Shown in pieces: positions 43,743 to 52,353 of a stretch of 64,000 bases of DNA. The position numbers and the translations under genes are program-made. Source of the stretch: Immundisolibacterales bacterium (GTDB lineage: Bacteria > Pseudomonadota > Gammaproteobacteria > HK1); contig JAPOPW010000062.1 in the NCBI GenBank assembly GCA_026712715.1, positions 33,318 to 97,317 of the forward strand. The letters run 5' to 3'. Numbering within the stretch: the stretch's first letter is position 1; each line of letters starts with the position of its first letter. The notes beneath the pieces were generated by a model. It saw nothing but the letters and a program-made list of their open reading frames with translations. It did not search any database and was not told the DNA's origin.

Positions 43743-44890
43743 AGGTGAACGGCCGGCACTACCGCTCGCTCTGGTGGGACGACCACGCGCACGCGCTCAT
43801 GATCATCGACCAGCGGTGGCTGCCCCACGACTTCCGCGTTGCGGAGCTGCGAACCGCCGACAACTGCGCCGTCGCGATCCGCGAGATGTGGGTACGCGGA
43901 GCGCCCCTCATCGGTGCCACCGCCGCCTATGCGATGGCCCTTCGGATGAAGGCCGACCCTTCGAACGGCGCGCTGGACGCGGCATGGGACCAGCTTCACG
44001 CAACCCGGCCCACCGCGATCAACCTGCGGTGGGCCCTCGACCGGTGCCGCTCCCTGCTCGAGCCCCTCGGCCCGCCCGCACGGGCGGAAGCCGCCCTTGC
44101 CCTCGCCCATGAGCTCGCCGACGAGGACGTCGAGATCAACCGTCGTATCGGAGAGCACGGGCTCGCCCTCATCCGCGAAATCACCCCCCGGAAACGCACG
44201 GGCGAGCCGGTGCGCCTGCTCACCCACTGCAACGCGGGCTGGGTCGCGACCGTCGACTGGGGCACCGCCACCAGTCCGATGTACCAGGCCCACGACGCGG
44301 GCATTGCGCTGCACGTCTGGGTGGACGAGACCCGGCCTCGCAACCAGGGGGCGCTCACCGCGTGGGAGCTCGGAAGTCACGGGATCAGCCACTCCTACGT
44401 CGTCGACAACGCGGGCGGCCATCTCATGCAGCACGGGCTCGTGGACATGGTGATCGTCGGCACGGACCGCACCACCCGGCGGGGCGACGTCTGCAACAAG
44501 ATCGGCACCTATCTCAAGGCGCTCGCGGCCCGCGACAACGGCGTGCCCTTCTACGTTGCCCTCCCGTCACCGACGATCGACTGGCGGGTGGACGACGGCT
44601 TCGCCGAGATCCCCATCGAAGAGCGCGCCCCGCAGGAGACGACGCATGTCCTCGGGCGCACCGAGGCGGGAAACATCGAGCACGTGCTGGTCGCGCCGGA
44701 GGGGACTCCGGGCGGCAACCCCGCATTCGACGTGACCCCGAGCCACCTCGTGACCGGGCTCATCACCGAACGCGGCGTGTGTGAAGCGAGCGCCGCGGGC
44801 CTCGCCGCCCTCTTCCCCGAGCATTCCGCCGGGGACGGACGGAGCGGCGACCGCGGCCCGGACTCCCCGGCGCCCGAAAGCGCCGGATGA
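43739..44890 (+). CDS. mtnA: 5-methylthioribose-1-phosphate isomerase MtnA
   Basis: A 383-residue eIF2B-fold isomerase converting MTR-1-P to MTRu-1-P in methionine salvage. The catalytic Cys is C164 in [17 protein letters not shown] and the catalytic Asp D243 in [28 protein letters not shown] is also diagnostic. The last ~20 residues (Gly/Asp/Pro rich) are dispensable-looking. ATG 43739 overlaps the mtnK stop (ATGA). Later salvage enzymes (MtnBCD or others) are not in the window. A hairpin at 44901 follows. Confidence 0.93.
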   Translation: MKVNGRHYRSLWWDDHAHALMIIDQRWLPHDFRVAELRTADNCAVAIREMWVRGAPLIGATAAYAMALRMKADPSNGALDAAWDQLHATRPTAINLRWALDRCRSLLEPLGPPARAEAALALAHELADEDVEINRRIGEHGLALIREITPRKRTGEPVRLLTHCNAGWVATVDWGTATSPMYQAHDAGIALHVWVDETRPRNQGALTAWELGSHGISHSYVVDNAGGHLMQHGLVDMVIVGTDRTTRRGDVCNKIGTYLKALAARDNGVPFYVALPSPTIDWRVDDGFAEIPIEERAPQETTHVLGRTEAGNIEHVLVAPEGTPGGNPAFDVTPSHLVTGLITERGVCEASAAGLAALFPEHSAGDGRSGDRGPDSPAPESAG

Positions 44891-44900
44891 ACCGAGAATT

Positions 44901-44930
44901 CCGCTTGCCCGGAACGAACGGGCGAAGCGG
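44901..44930. terminator. Hairpin between convergent mtnA and a small membrane-protein gene
   Basis: CCGCTTGCCCG and CGGGCGAAGCGG pair over 11 bases with one bulged G and a 7-base loop. It fills the 40-base gap between the two converging stop codons and probably ends transcription from both sides, although no T-tract is evident. Confidence 0.55.
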
Positions 44931-45281
44931 TCAGAAGTCTGCCGCGAGCACCGCCATGCACGCACGCGCAACGTCCCGATCGGGATCGTCCGAGCCCGGC
45001 ATCGTCGCCCAGCCGGTCTCCATGAGCAGATTGCTGCGCTGGTAGCTGCTGGTGTCCTTCAGGCGGGCGAGAGTCTCCACGACCTGCGGGTCCTGGGTGG
45101 ACTGCTCGACGCAGATCGGGACCAGGGCGGCGACAACGTCCATCCGCGCCTGTTTGGACACCATTTTCGCGGCCGTGCCGCCGGTCACCCATCCGCCCCA
45201 CGCGAAGCCGACGGTCGAGAGCGCAACGGCACCGATCACGGCGCCGAGGACTCCGGGTTTTAACCAGTTGGGTGTTTTCAT
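44931..45281 (-). CDS. Small membrane-anchored protein of unknown function
   Basis: A 116-residue protein with one N-terminal membrane helix (GVLGAVIGAVALSTVGFAWGG) and a helical remainder (VVAALVPICVEQSTQDPQVV, then SNLLMETGWATMPGS). Two or three cysteines are present outside the membrane segment. I do not recognise a named family, but similar small proteins of this shape occur widely in Alpha- and Gammaproteobacteria. GGAGAAACTC precedes the start. It stands alone, with an AT-rich region behind it. Confidence 0.75.
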   Translation of the reverse strand: MKTPNWLKPGVLGAVIGAVALSTVGFAWGGWVTGGTAAKMVSKQARMDVVAALVPICVEQSTQDPQVVETLARLKDTSSYQRSNLLMETGWATMPGSDDPDRDVARACMAVLAADF

Positions 45282-45718
45282 TTGAGTTTCTCCATTCGGG
45301 ACCGAATTTTTTCTCGAAATGCCGCGTTTTCACGAAACCTGCACAATGCGACGAGTCACATGCATAAATCTCGTGAGTGGGAAAATTGGACCAAGGGCTG
45401 GTCCCCGAGTCGGCAGTCGGGGGACCATAACACGATCGTCCGAGGCCTGCAGTTTGGAGCGAGGGATAATCCGCATTTCGATCGCTGACTTATAATTTCT
45501 TATTTATTGCAATATGTTGTGAACTTCAATCATGGTCTCTGAACTACTGTCTTGAGGAATTGAGAATAGCCCGGATGTTGCGCGAGCGTGGTGATATTCG
45601 CGTTTTCGACTTGTCATTACCGGACTTTTCGGCGGAATTCCGAGGCGTCAGGTGAGAGTTGATGCCACGGCGTGCCGATCGCGACGAGCTCCCCGGTTTT
45701 CTCCGCTACCCCGTGGCG
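45282..45718. other. AT-rich intergenic region
   Basis: This 437-base gap is much more AT-rich than the neighbouring genes, especially 45485-45540. It must carry the promoter of the small membrane-protein gene. I see no gene in it; a 68-codon frame at 45282 lacks a ribosome site and any family pattern. It may be the remains of transferred DNA. Confidence 0.5.
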
Positions 45719-46738
45719 CTACCCCGTAGTGTCGCGATTTCGCGGAATCGAGCGGCGCGACCAGACCTCCATCGCGATCTCGAACGAGCGGACGCGGGCG
45801 CCGTGATCGAAGATCTGCGATGCAACCATCAGCTCGTCGACACCGGTGCGCGCGACGAACTCCTCCATCTGGCGAAGCACGGTTTCCGGCGAGCCGGCCG
45901 CGGAGCAGGCGCCCTGCTCGTCGAGCATTCGCCGCTCGAGTGAGGACAGCCCCTTCTCGAACTCGCCGTCGGGCGGGGGCAGGGGCCGCGGCCGGCCCTG
46001 GCGAAGCCACAGGGTCGACTTCCGGGCGGAGGTCCGAAGCAGGTGCGCCTCCTCTTCGGTCGGGGCCGCGAACACGTTGAACCCGGCCATCGCGTACGGC
46101 GCCGAGAGCTGCTCGGAGGGCCGGAACGAACGGCGGTAGGTGTCGAGCGCGGGCAGCAGGGCGCCGGGGGCGAAGTGGGACGCGAAGGCGTAGGGCAGCC
46201 CCAGCATCGCCGCGAGCTGCGCTCCGTAGAGACTCGAGCCGAGGATCCAGATCGGCACGTTCCGGCCGCGTCCCGGAATGGCCTGGACGGGCTCGTCCGC
46301 ACCCGCGTCGCGGAAGTAGCCCTGCAGCTCGAGGACATCGCGCGGAAAGTCGTCCGGGTCGCCCTGCAGGGTCCGGCGAAGGGCGTACGCGGTCCGCTGG
46401 TCGGTGCCGGGGGCGCGCCCGAGGCCGAGGTCGATGCGCCCCGGATGGAGCGCATCGAGGGTGCCGAACTGCTCCGCGATGACGAGCGGGGCGTGGTTCG
46501 GCAGCATGATCCCGCCCGCACCGACCCGGATCGAGGAGGTCCCGCCGGCAATGTGGGCGATGACGACGGCGGTCGCCGCGCTCGCGATTCCGGGAATGTT
46601 GTGGTGCTCCGCGACCCAGTACCGGCGGTAGCCGAGCGCCTCGGCGCGGCGCGCGAGGTCGAGGGAGTTGCGCATCGACTGCGCGGGACCGCCGCCCTCG
46701 GTGATGGGCGAGAGGTCGAGGACGGAGAGGTCGGTCAC
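45719..46738 (-). CDS. LLM-class flavin-dependent monooxygenase (MsnO8-type)
   Basis: A 339-residue luciferase-superfamily protein. [54 protein letters not shown] and [13 protein letters not shown] are typical of the single-subunit MsnO8-like group. FMN binding is expected; the substrate is unknown. I place the start at GTG 46738, which gives the standard N-terminus with AGGGG upstream; the longer frame to 46807 adds an Arg-rich stretch with no family match. It follows the deoxyribosyltransferase gene by 213 bases on the same strand. Confidence 0.85.
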   Translation of the reverse strand: MTDLSVLDLSPITEGGGPAQSMRNSLDLARRAEALGYRRYWVAEHHNIPGIASAATAVVIAHIAGGTSSIRVGAGGIMLPNHAPLVIAEQFGTLDALHPGRIDLGLGRAPGTDQRTAYALRRTLQGDPDDFPRDVLELQGYFRDAGADEPVQAIPGRGRNVPIWILGSSLYGAQLAAMLGLPYAFASHFAPGALLPALDTYRRSFRPSEQLSAPYAMAGFNVFAAPTEEEAHLLRTSARKSTLWLRQGRPRPLPPPDGEFEKGLSSLERRMLDEQGACSAAGSPETVLRQMEEFVARTGVDELMVASQIFDHGARVRSFEIAMEVWSRRSIPRNRDTTG

Positions 46739-46951
46739 GGGCCGCGACCCCTGGCGGCGGACGTCGATCCGGGCGTCCCGCGCCGGGGCGGCGACACCGC
46801 TTCGCACGCCACGCGGGACGGGGCGGGCGCGTCGCGGCGCGTCACGGATTCATGCCCCCGTACATGCAATTCCGGGGTTTCAGCCCGTGCCGCCCACTGG
46901 AACGGCCGGCTCCGGCGGATACCGCGGCGCCAGCCGGCCACCGAGCGGTTC

Positions 46952-47422
46952 TCAACTTTCCTCGAGCCAGCGAACGAGCGCCTTGCCGGGATCGCCCAGC
47001 TCGTCCACGTTCGTGTAGTAGTGGTCCTGCCAGCCCGTCTCCGGGAGCCCCGCGAACAGCATCAGGTTGAGGGGGTAGTCCCCGGAGTCGGTGCAACGGC
47101 GAAAGTCGTCCCGGAAGAGGAATATGCCCTTCCCGAGGGCGATCGCGATGCCGAGCTCGACCATGACCCCCTCGTCCGGCGGGGTCCCGTTGACGACCGC
47201 GAAGATCCCGTCCGACTCGCGAACGTCGCGCGCATCCGCCCGGGCGACCTGAAAGGCCCAACCGGGCTGGCCCATGTCGATCTGATTGTTGCGCGCAAAC
47301 GGCTCCCAGACCTCCGCCCCGAGCCCTTCGAGGCGTTGCACCAGCTCCGGCAGCAGGCGCTCCTTCTGCTGGGTCGAGAACCCGTACGGGTTGGCGAGAT
47401 ACAGGGTTTTCCTGCGTTCCAT
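46952..47422 (-). CDS. Nucleoside 2-deoxyribosyltransferase family protein
   Basis: A 156-residue protein with the deoxyribosyltransferase fold: TLYLANPYGFSTQQKE, an active-site segment VVNGTPPDEGVMVELGIAIA with the catalytic Glu, and a C-terminal NLMLFAGLP. The family transfers deoxyribose between bases or hydrolyses nucleotides (DNPH1/Rcl-like). The length is normal. The ribosome site is weak. It lies 119 bases downstream of the GrdB-like selenoprotein gene and may be co-transcribed; no functional link is known. Confidence 0.85.
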   Translation of the reverse strand: MERRKTLYLANPYGFSTQQKERLLPELVQRLEGLGAEVWEPFARNNQIDMGQPGWAFQVARADARDVRESDGIFAVVNGTPPDEGVMVELGIAIALGKGIFLFRDDFRRCTDSGDYPLNLMLFAGLPETGWQDHYYTNVDELGDPGKALVRWLEES

Positions 47423-47541
47423 TTCGATTCACTCGTGAGCGAGAGGGCGGCGTCGAAGGACCGCGCAGGCTCTGCCGGCATCGGCGCCAGCGTCGAGACC
47501 GGGACCGGGACCGGATTCGAACCCGGGTGCCGGCACGCCCC

Positions 47542-48528
47542 TCAGCGCGACACCTCCCGGGCCCTCTCCTTCTGGGCCTCGAAGTCGGAGCGGCGCGCCG
47601 CGACCTCGGACCGGGGGATGCGGCTCAGGTCGCAGAAGTCGGCCTTCCAGCCCGGGTCTTCGCTCCATGCGAGCGGCGACTGGACGGTGGTGCGCGGCGT
47701 GCGCGCCGATTCGAGCAGCCCCAGGGCGAGGTCCAGGGTGAGTCGCTGCGAGTCCTCGTCGAAGGGACGCCCCGCCGCGTTGCCGAGGGGGAAGTCGCTG
47801 AACACGAAACGCGGCACGCCGCAGTGCTCGACGATGTCGCGCGCGCAGCCCAGCACCGCGGTGGCGATGCCGTGCTCCTCGAGGTACCGGGCGGCCAGGC
47901 TCACGGACTGGTGGCACACCGGTCAGTTGGCGACGAGGATGGCCGCGTCGGCCTCGTCCTCGTGCACGCGACGCAGCAGCGCCGGGCAGTCCTGATCCAG
48001 GGTGGTGCGCTGGCTCCGGTTCGTCGGGAGGCCATGGAAACGGGGCGCGACCCGGCCGATGCGCCGGGCGCCCTGCGCCTCGTGCAGGCGCTCGAGCGGG
48101 AACCAGGTCCGCGGGTCCTTCGCGGTGGTGTGGGTGCGGTCGTAGCTGACGTGGGAGATGCGCACGTCCGGCGGCGCCTCCGGCCCGGCGGGCGCGGAGT
48201 AGACCTCGAAGAACTTGGCCGCGCCGTTGTACGCCGCGCCGGGTCCCTGGTCTCCGAGCTCGGGCCGGTACGGCGCCGCCGTCGTGACGAGCGCGACGCT
48301 CGACTCCGCCAACGGCTTCCGGAGCGCGGCGAACGGCACGTCCCGATAGTGCGACCAGCGATAGGGGTTGTCGTATCCAAGGGCGAGGTAGTACGCGCGG
48401 GTGCGCTGCATGTAGGCAACGGGCAGACCCGCCCCCTCCGGCGCATCGGGCCCGACGCGGGCGGAAAACGGCTCCGAGACCGAGCGCGGAGCGTCTTCGA
48501 TCGGCACCGAAGAGTCCCGTCCGTTCAT
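47542..48528 (-). CDS. GrdB/PrdB-family reductase with in-frame UGA, predicted selenoprotein
   Basis: The frame runs from ATG 48528 to 47542 and is interrupted only by a TGA at 47925-47923. Read as selenocysteine it gives 328 residues. The first part has YMQRTRAYYLALGYDNPYRW, VALVTTAAPYRP and VSYDRTHTT; the segment around the UGA is ADAAILVAN-U-PVCHQSVSLA, and after it comes VEHCGVPRFVFSDFPLGN. This is the pattern of the glycine/sarcosine/betaine/D-proline reductase selenoprotein-B family; related proteins I recall have Cys at the U position. U-x-x-C is a classic redox motif. GGAGAGGG precedes the start. A stem-loop with GU in its loop follows the UGA. A simple nonsense mutation is the alternative; homology continuing in the same frame on both sides argues against it. 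Confidence 0.78.
47887..47922 (-). promoter_or_regulatory. Candidate bacterial SECIS element
   Basis: Immediately after the UGA the mRNA can fold as CCAG / CUGG with loop UCCGUGAGC; an inner C-G pair leaves CGUGA, with the GU 19-20 nucleotides after the UGA. CCGG/CCGG can close the base. Position and the GU in the apical loop fit known bacterial SECIS rules. The short stem and a competing GGUG/CACC hairpin make this uncertain. Confidence 0.45.
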
Positions 48529-48743
48529 GTGAAGCACCCTCTCCGTGCGGCGGATCCGGAGGCGCGCATCGTACCAGACGCCGGGACAATCCTTGCGCGC
48601 GGCGGGGTCCGGCGAGGCATCCCGCCCGGCCGTCGCTCCGACCCGGCGGAGCCGGCGTCCGGGCGTAGCGAAGCCGGCATCCAAGCGGCGTGGGTTACCC
48701 TGTAGGACTGAAATCGAAGAGTGGCGGGGAGGAGCGGGAACCG

Positions 48744-49499
48744 ATGGACCTATTCGATCTTTCCGGGCGGGTCGCGGTCGTGACCGGTGGAAACGGCGGC
48801 ATCGGGCTCGGGATGGCGCGCGGGCTCGCGCGGGCCGGGGCCGCGGTCGCGGTGGTCGGACGCAACCCGGAGAAGTCCCGGGACGCCGTGTCCGACCTCG
48901 GAGAACTGGCGTTCGCGATCGAGGCGGACGTGACCCGGGGCCCCGACGTCGAGGCGATGGTCGCGCAAGTGGCGGCACGGACGGGCCGGATCGACATCCT
49001 CGTCAACAACGCGGGAACCAACATCCGCAAGCGCCCGGAGGAACTGGACGAGTCCGAGTGGCGCACCGTGCTCGACACCAACCTGACGAGCGCGTTCCTG
49101 TGCAGCCGGGCGTGCCACCCGCACATGCAGTCGGCGGGTGGCGGCAAGATCCTCAACAACGGATCGATGATGTCGATCTTCGGCGCTCCCTGGTCCCCCG
49201 CCTACGCCGCGAGCAAGGGCGGCATGGTCCAGCTCACCAAGGCGCTCGCCACCGCCTGGGCGGCGGACGGCATCCAGGTGAACTGCTTCCTCCCGGGCTG
49301 GATCGACACCGACCTCACGCGGCGGGCGCGCCGGGAGGTGCCGGAGCTGCACGACCGCGTGCTCGCCCGCACTCCGGCCGGTCGCTGGGGCGACATCGAC
49401 GAGTTCCAGGGCATCGCGGTGTTCCTCGCGAGCCGCGCATCGGACTTCGTGACCGGCGCGGTGATCACGGTCGACGGCGGGTTCTCGGTGTCCGGCTGA
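48744..49499 (+). CDS. SDR-family oxidoreductase (gluconate 5-dehydrogenase/KduD-like)
   Basis: A 251-residue short-chain dehydrogenase. The NAD(P) site is TGGNGGIGLGMARGLA, NNAG follows, and the catalytic Ser-Tyr-Lys are in NNGSMMSIFG and YAASKGG; the C-terminus VTGAVITVDGGFSVSG is standard. Closest in form to 2-deoxy-D-gluconate 3-dehydrogenase / gluconate 5-dehydrogenase, but the substrate is not certain. GGGGAGGAGCGGG precedes the ATG. Its stop overlaps the Nudix start (TGATG), so the two are coupled. Confidence 0.9.
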   Translation: MDLFDLSGRVAVVTGGNGGIGLGMARGLARAGAAVAVVGRNPEKSRDAVSDLGELAFAIEADVTRGPDVEAMVAQVAARTGRIDILVNNAGTNIRKRPEELDESEWRTVLDTNLTSAFLCSRACHPHMQSAGGGKILNNGSMMSIFGAPWSPAYAASKGGMVQLTKALATAWAADGIQVNCFLPGWIDTDLTRRARREVPELHDRVLARTPAGRWGDIDEFQGIAVFLASRASDFVTGAVITVDGGFSVSG

Positions 49500-50068
49500 T
49501 GCCGCGCGAGTTCTCGTTCTGTCCGCGGTGCGGGGCGGGACTCGGGCGACTCGCGATTCACGGCCTCGACCGGCTCGTCTGCCCGGACTGCGCCTTCGTC
49601 TTCTGGCAGAACCCGGCCGTCGGGGTCGCGGTGATCCTGCTCGACGACGCGGGCCGGGTGCTCCTCGGCCGGCGCTCGCGCGGCGCGCTCCGCGGCGAGT
49701 GGTGCATCCCCTGCGGCTACGTGGAGTACGACGAGGACGTGCGCGATGCGGCGCGGCGCGAGTTCCGGGAGGAGACCGGAATCGAGGTCGAGCTGGGGGA
49801 AGTCTTCGCGGTGCATTCGAACTTCCACAACCCCGCGATGCACACGGTGGGAATCTGGTTCCGGGGCACGCCGACGGCCGGCGCGCAGGGGCCGCGCGCG
49901 GCCGACGACCTCGACCGGGTCGAGTTCTTCGGCCTCGACGCGGTACCGGACGCGATCGCCTTTCCCACCGATCGCATCGTGCTCGCCGATCTCCGCCGCG
50001 ATGCTCGTCCCGGCCGAGGCGAGACGCCGGACCGGCCCGGCGCGGCACGGCGAGGACGCGGGCGGTAG
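49499..50068 (+). CDS. Zinc-ribbon Nudix hydrolase
   Basis: A 189-residue Nudix protein with an N-terminal zinc ribbon (CPRCGAGLGRL ... CPDCAFVFW) and a complete Nudix box, GYVEYDEDVRDAARREFREE then TGIEV. Such NudC/ADP-ribose-pyrophosphatase-like enzymes hydrolyse nucleoside-diphosphate derivatives with Mg2+. The last ~20 residues are Arg/Gly/Pro rich. The ATG shares its A with the SDR stop codon. Downstream is an esterase gene 19 bases away, so an operon of SDR, Nudix and hydrolase is likely. Confidence 0.88.
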   Translation: MPREFSFCPRCGAGLGRLAIHGLDRLVCPDCAFVFWQNPAVGVAVILLDDAGRVLLGRRSRGALRGEWCIPCGYVEYDEDVRDAARREFREETGIEVELGEVFAVHSNFHNPAMHTVGIWFRGTPTAGAQGPRAADDLDRVEFFGLDAVPDAIAFPTDRIVLADLRRDARPGRGETPDRPGAARRGRGR

Positions 50069-50087
50069 CGAAGGTGGGGGCAGCGAG

Positions 50088-50924
50088 GTGGCGGCGAGAA
50101 GCGTGCTGACCTTGCTCCTGACGGTGCTCGGGGCATTCGCCGCGCTCTGCGCGCTGCTCTACCTGGTCCAGGAACGCCTCATCTTCCTGCCGCGCCAGCT
50201 TCCGGAAACCACCCGGAACGCCCTCCGGGAGCTTCCCGGGGTCGTCGAGATCGAGGCGCGCGCGGCGGACGGGACCCTGCTTCACGGCTGGCTCCGGCAC
50301 GGGGCGCAGGACGAGGCCGCGCGGGCCGGCCTCGTCATCTACTTCGGCGGCAACGCCGAGGAAGTCTCGGGGCAGATCCTCGACGCGAAAGCGCTCGCCC
50401 CGTGGTCGCTCGCGGCCTTCAACTACCGCGGCTACGGACTGAGCGAGGGCCGGCCGGGCGAGGCCGCGCTCGTCGCGGACGCCCTCCTCGCCTACGACCG
50501 ACTGGCGGCGCGCGGAGACGTCGATTCGGATCGCATCGTCGTCTTCGGCCGGAGCCTCGGCGGCGGGGTCGCGGTGCAGCTTGCCGCGGCCCGGCCGGTG
50601 CGCGGCGTCGTCCTCGTGTCGCCCTTCGACAGCCTGACGAGCGTCGGCCGCCGGCACTATCCCTTCGTTCCGGTTTCGCTGCTGCTCAGACACCCGTTCG
50701 ACTCGCTGGCATACGCCGCGTCCATCGAGGCGCCCCTCCTGGCGATCGCAGGGGACCGCGACCGGATCATCCCCGCCATCCATTCGCGGCGCCTGCTCGA
50801 CGCCTGGGGTGGCCCGAAACGGTGGGTGCTCGTCCCCGGGGCGGACCACAACGGGATCCACCTCCATTCCGGCTACCGGTCCGCGCTCCACGAGTTCCTC
50901 GCATCGCTCGGCTCCCCGCGGTGA
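50088..50924 (+). CDS. Membrane-anchored alpha/beta hydrolase (YfhR/BEM46-like)
   Basis: A 278-residue hydrolase with one N-terminal membrane helix (SVLTLLLTVLGAFAALCALL) and the catalytic domain facing out or periplasmic. The nucleophile elbow is VFGRSLGGGVAVQLA, the Asp lies in AIAGDRDRIIP, and the His in ADHNGIHLH; FNYRGYGLSEG is typical of the BEM46 group. The GTG at 50088 has GGGGG upstream and gives the expected N-terminus. The substrate is unknown. It precedes the DUF898 gene by 127 bases. Confidence 0.83.
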   Translation: MAARSVLTLLLTVLGAFAALCALLYLVQERLIFLPRQLPETTRNALRELPGVVEIEARAADGTLLHGWLRHGAQDEAARAGLVIYFGGNAEEVSGQILDAKALAPWSLAAFNYRGYGLSEGRPGEAALVADALLAYDRLAARGDVDSDRIVVFGRSLGGGVAVQLAAARPVRGVVLVSPFDSLTSVGRRHYPFVPVSLLLRHPFDSLAYAASIEAPLLAIAGDRDRIIPAIHSRRLLDAWGGPKRWVLVPGADHNGIHLHSGYRSALHEFLASLGSPR

Positions 50925-51051
50925 GCCGCGTGCGGTGCGGCGATCGCGACCTTCGCTTGTCCACCCGCGACCCGACCCCCGTGCCGTTCGCGAGGATGAC
51001 TACAGTGTCCGACCCTCGGCGCACCGCGCCTCGAAGGCAGGAGCAGGTCAC

Positions 51052-52299
51052 TTGACGAACGATTCCGTACCGCCGACGGCGGCGGCGGCGGGAAGCGGGC
51101 CCGAATGGGAATTCGCCCATTCGCCGGACGGCGAAGCGCAATCATCGTCCGGGGCGGACGGACCGGTTGCGGGCGGTCCGGCACCGGAGCCGGCGCCGGA
51201 CGGCACCCGGCTCGCCTACGACGGCGCCGCCGACGCCGCGATCAGGATCGCGGTGTCGAACTCGCTGCGGACCCTCGCGACGTTGGGGGTATACCGCTTC
51301 TGGGCCAAGACCCGGGTGCGGCGCTACCTGTGGAGTCGGGTCTCGTTCCTCGGCGACCGCGTCGAGTACACCGGCACCGGGCGGGAGCTCCTCCTCGGGT
51401 TCATCGCGGCAATCGTCGTGCTCGGGCTCCTCGGCGGCTCGCTCTTCGGGCTCGAGATTGCCTTCGGCATCGAGCACCCGGTGTACTGGACCGCGCAGGG
51501 CATCTATTCCGTGGGGATCGTGTTCCTCGTCTTCGTGGCCGAGTACCGGGCGCGGCGCTATCGCCTGAGCCGCACCGAGTGGCGCGGCATCCGCTTCGCC
51601 CAGGGCGGGTCGAGCCTTCGCTACGCGCTCCTCGCGGTCGGGTGGACGGTGGTGACCGTGCTCAGCCTGGGAACCACCTACGCGGTGTATCGGACTTCGC
51701 TCCAGCGCTACCGGACGACCCACACCTCCTTCGGCGATCGCCGTTTCGAGTTCACGGGACGAGCCGGGGAGCTGCTGAAGACCTGGCTCCTCGCCTGGGT
51801 CTTCTTCGTGCCGACCCTCGGCCTCACCTGGATCTGGTATCGAGCGAGGGAGTTTCGCCACTTCGCCGCGAAGAGCCGCTGGGGTTCCCTATCGTTCTCA
51901 TCCGATCTCGAGACCGGCGCGATGTACCGCATCGTCGTCTTCTTCGCGGTGCTGACCGCGCTCGTCGTCGGAGTGCTGTTCGCCGTCATCGTCGCGCTCG
52001 CGGTGTCCACCGTCATGTTGAATCCGGGGCTGGTCGAGTCGACGCAGCGGGCCGGCGCCTGGCTCCCGTTCAATCCCAACGCGGCCGAGCTGGCGGGCTA
52101 CGTGATCGCGATCTCGGTCTTTCTTCCCGTCATGGCCGTGCTGCGGATGCTGTTCCTGATCCATCCGCTCTTTCGCGACGTCCTGCCGTCGATCGGCGTC
52201 ATCGGCGAAGAGGACTTCGAAGCGGTCGCCCAGAGCGCGGTGTCGATGCCGCGCCGGGGCGAGGGGCTCGCCGACGCGCTCGACGTGGGCGCGGTCTAG
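51052..52299 (+). CDS. DUF898 (YjgN-family) membrane protein
   Basis: A 415-residue integral membrane protein with about eight hydrophobic segments. After a ~45-residue disordered start comes the family repeat: LATLGVYRFWAKTRVRRYLW and a second copy LTWIWYRAREFRHFAAKSRW, each following a beta-rich YTGTGRELL or FTGRAGELL element. The function is unknown. The start is TTG 51052 preceded by AGGAGCAGG; no better in-frame start exists. The next gene encodes an M48 peptidase, a pairing typical of DUF898 loci, which suggests a joint envelope role. Confidence 0.82.
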   Translation: MTNDSVPPTAAAAGSGPEWEFAHSPDGEAQSSSGADGPVAGGPAPEPAPDGTRLAYDGAADAAIRIAVSNSLRTLATLGVYRFWAKTRVRRYLWSRVSFLGDRVEYTGTGRELLLGFIAAIVVLGLLGGSLFGLEIAFGIEHPVYWTAQGIYSVGIVFLVFVAEYRARRYRLSRTEWRGIRFAQGGSSLRYALLAVGWTVVTVLSLGTTYAVYRTSLQRYRTTHTSFGDRRFEFTGRAGELLKTWLLAWVFFVPTLGLTWIWYRAREFRHFAAKSRWGSLSFSSDLETGAMYRIVVFFAVLTALVVGVLFAVIVALAVSTVMLNPGLVESTQRAGAWLPFNPNAAELAGYVIAISVFLPVMAVLRMLFLIHPLFRDVLPSIGVIGEEDFEAVAQSAVSMPRRGEGLADALDVGAV

Positions 52300-52353
52300 C
52301 CGCAAGATCCCGCCGATGGGGTTTGCGGCCAGCTACGGTTCGACCCACCGGAC

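Noticed and set aside
45282..45488. 68-codon frame in the AT-rich gap
   Set aside because: No ribosome site, no family match, and it overlaps the presumed promoter of the gene at 45281.
47505..47535. tRNA-like T-arm (GGTTCGAATCC on the minus strand)
   Set aside because: The stem does not pair with a 7-base loop, and no acceptor, anticodon or D arm can be placed around it.
47920..47928. UGA at 47923 as an ordinary stop splitting two genes
   Set aside because: The downstream frame has no ribosome site or normal start, and family similarity runs in the same frame through the codon.
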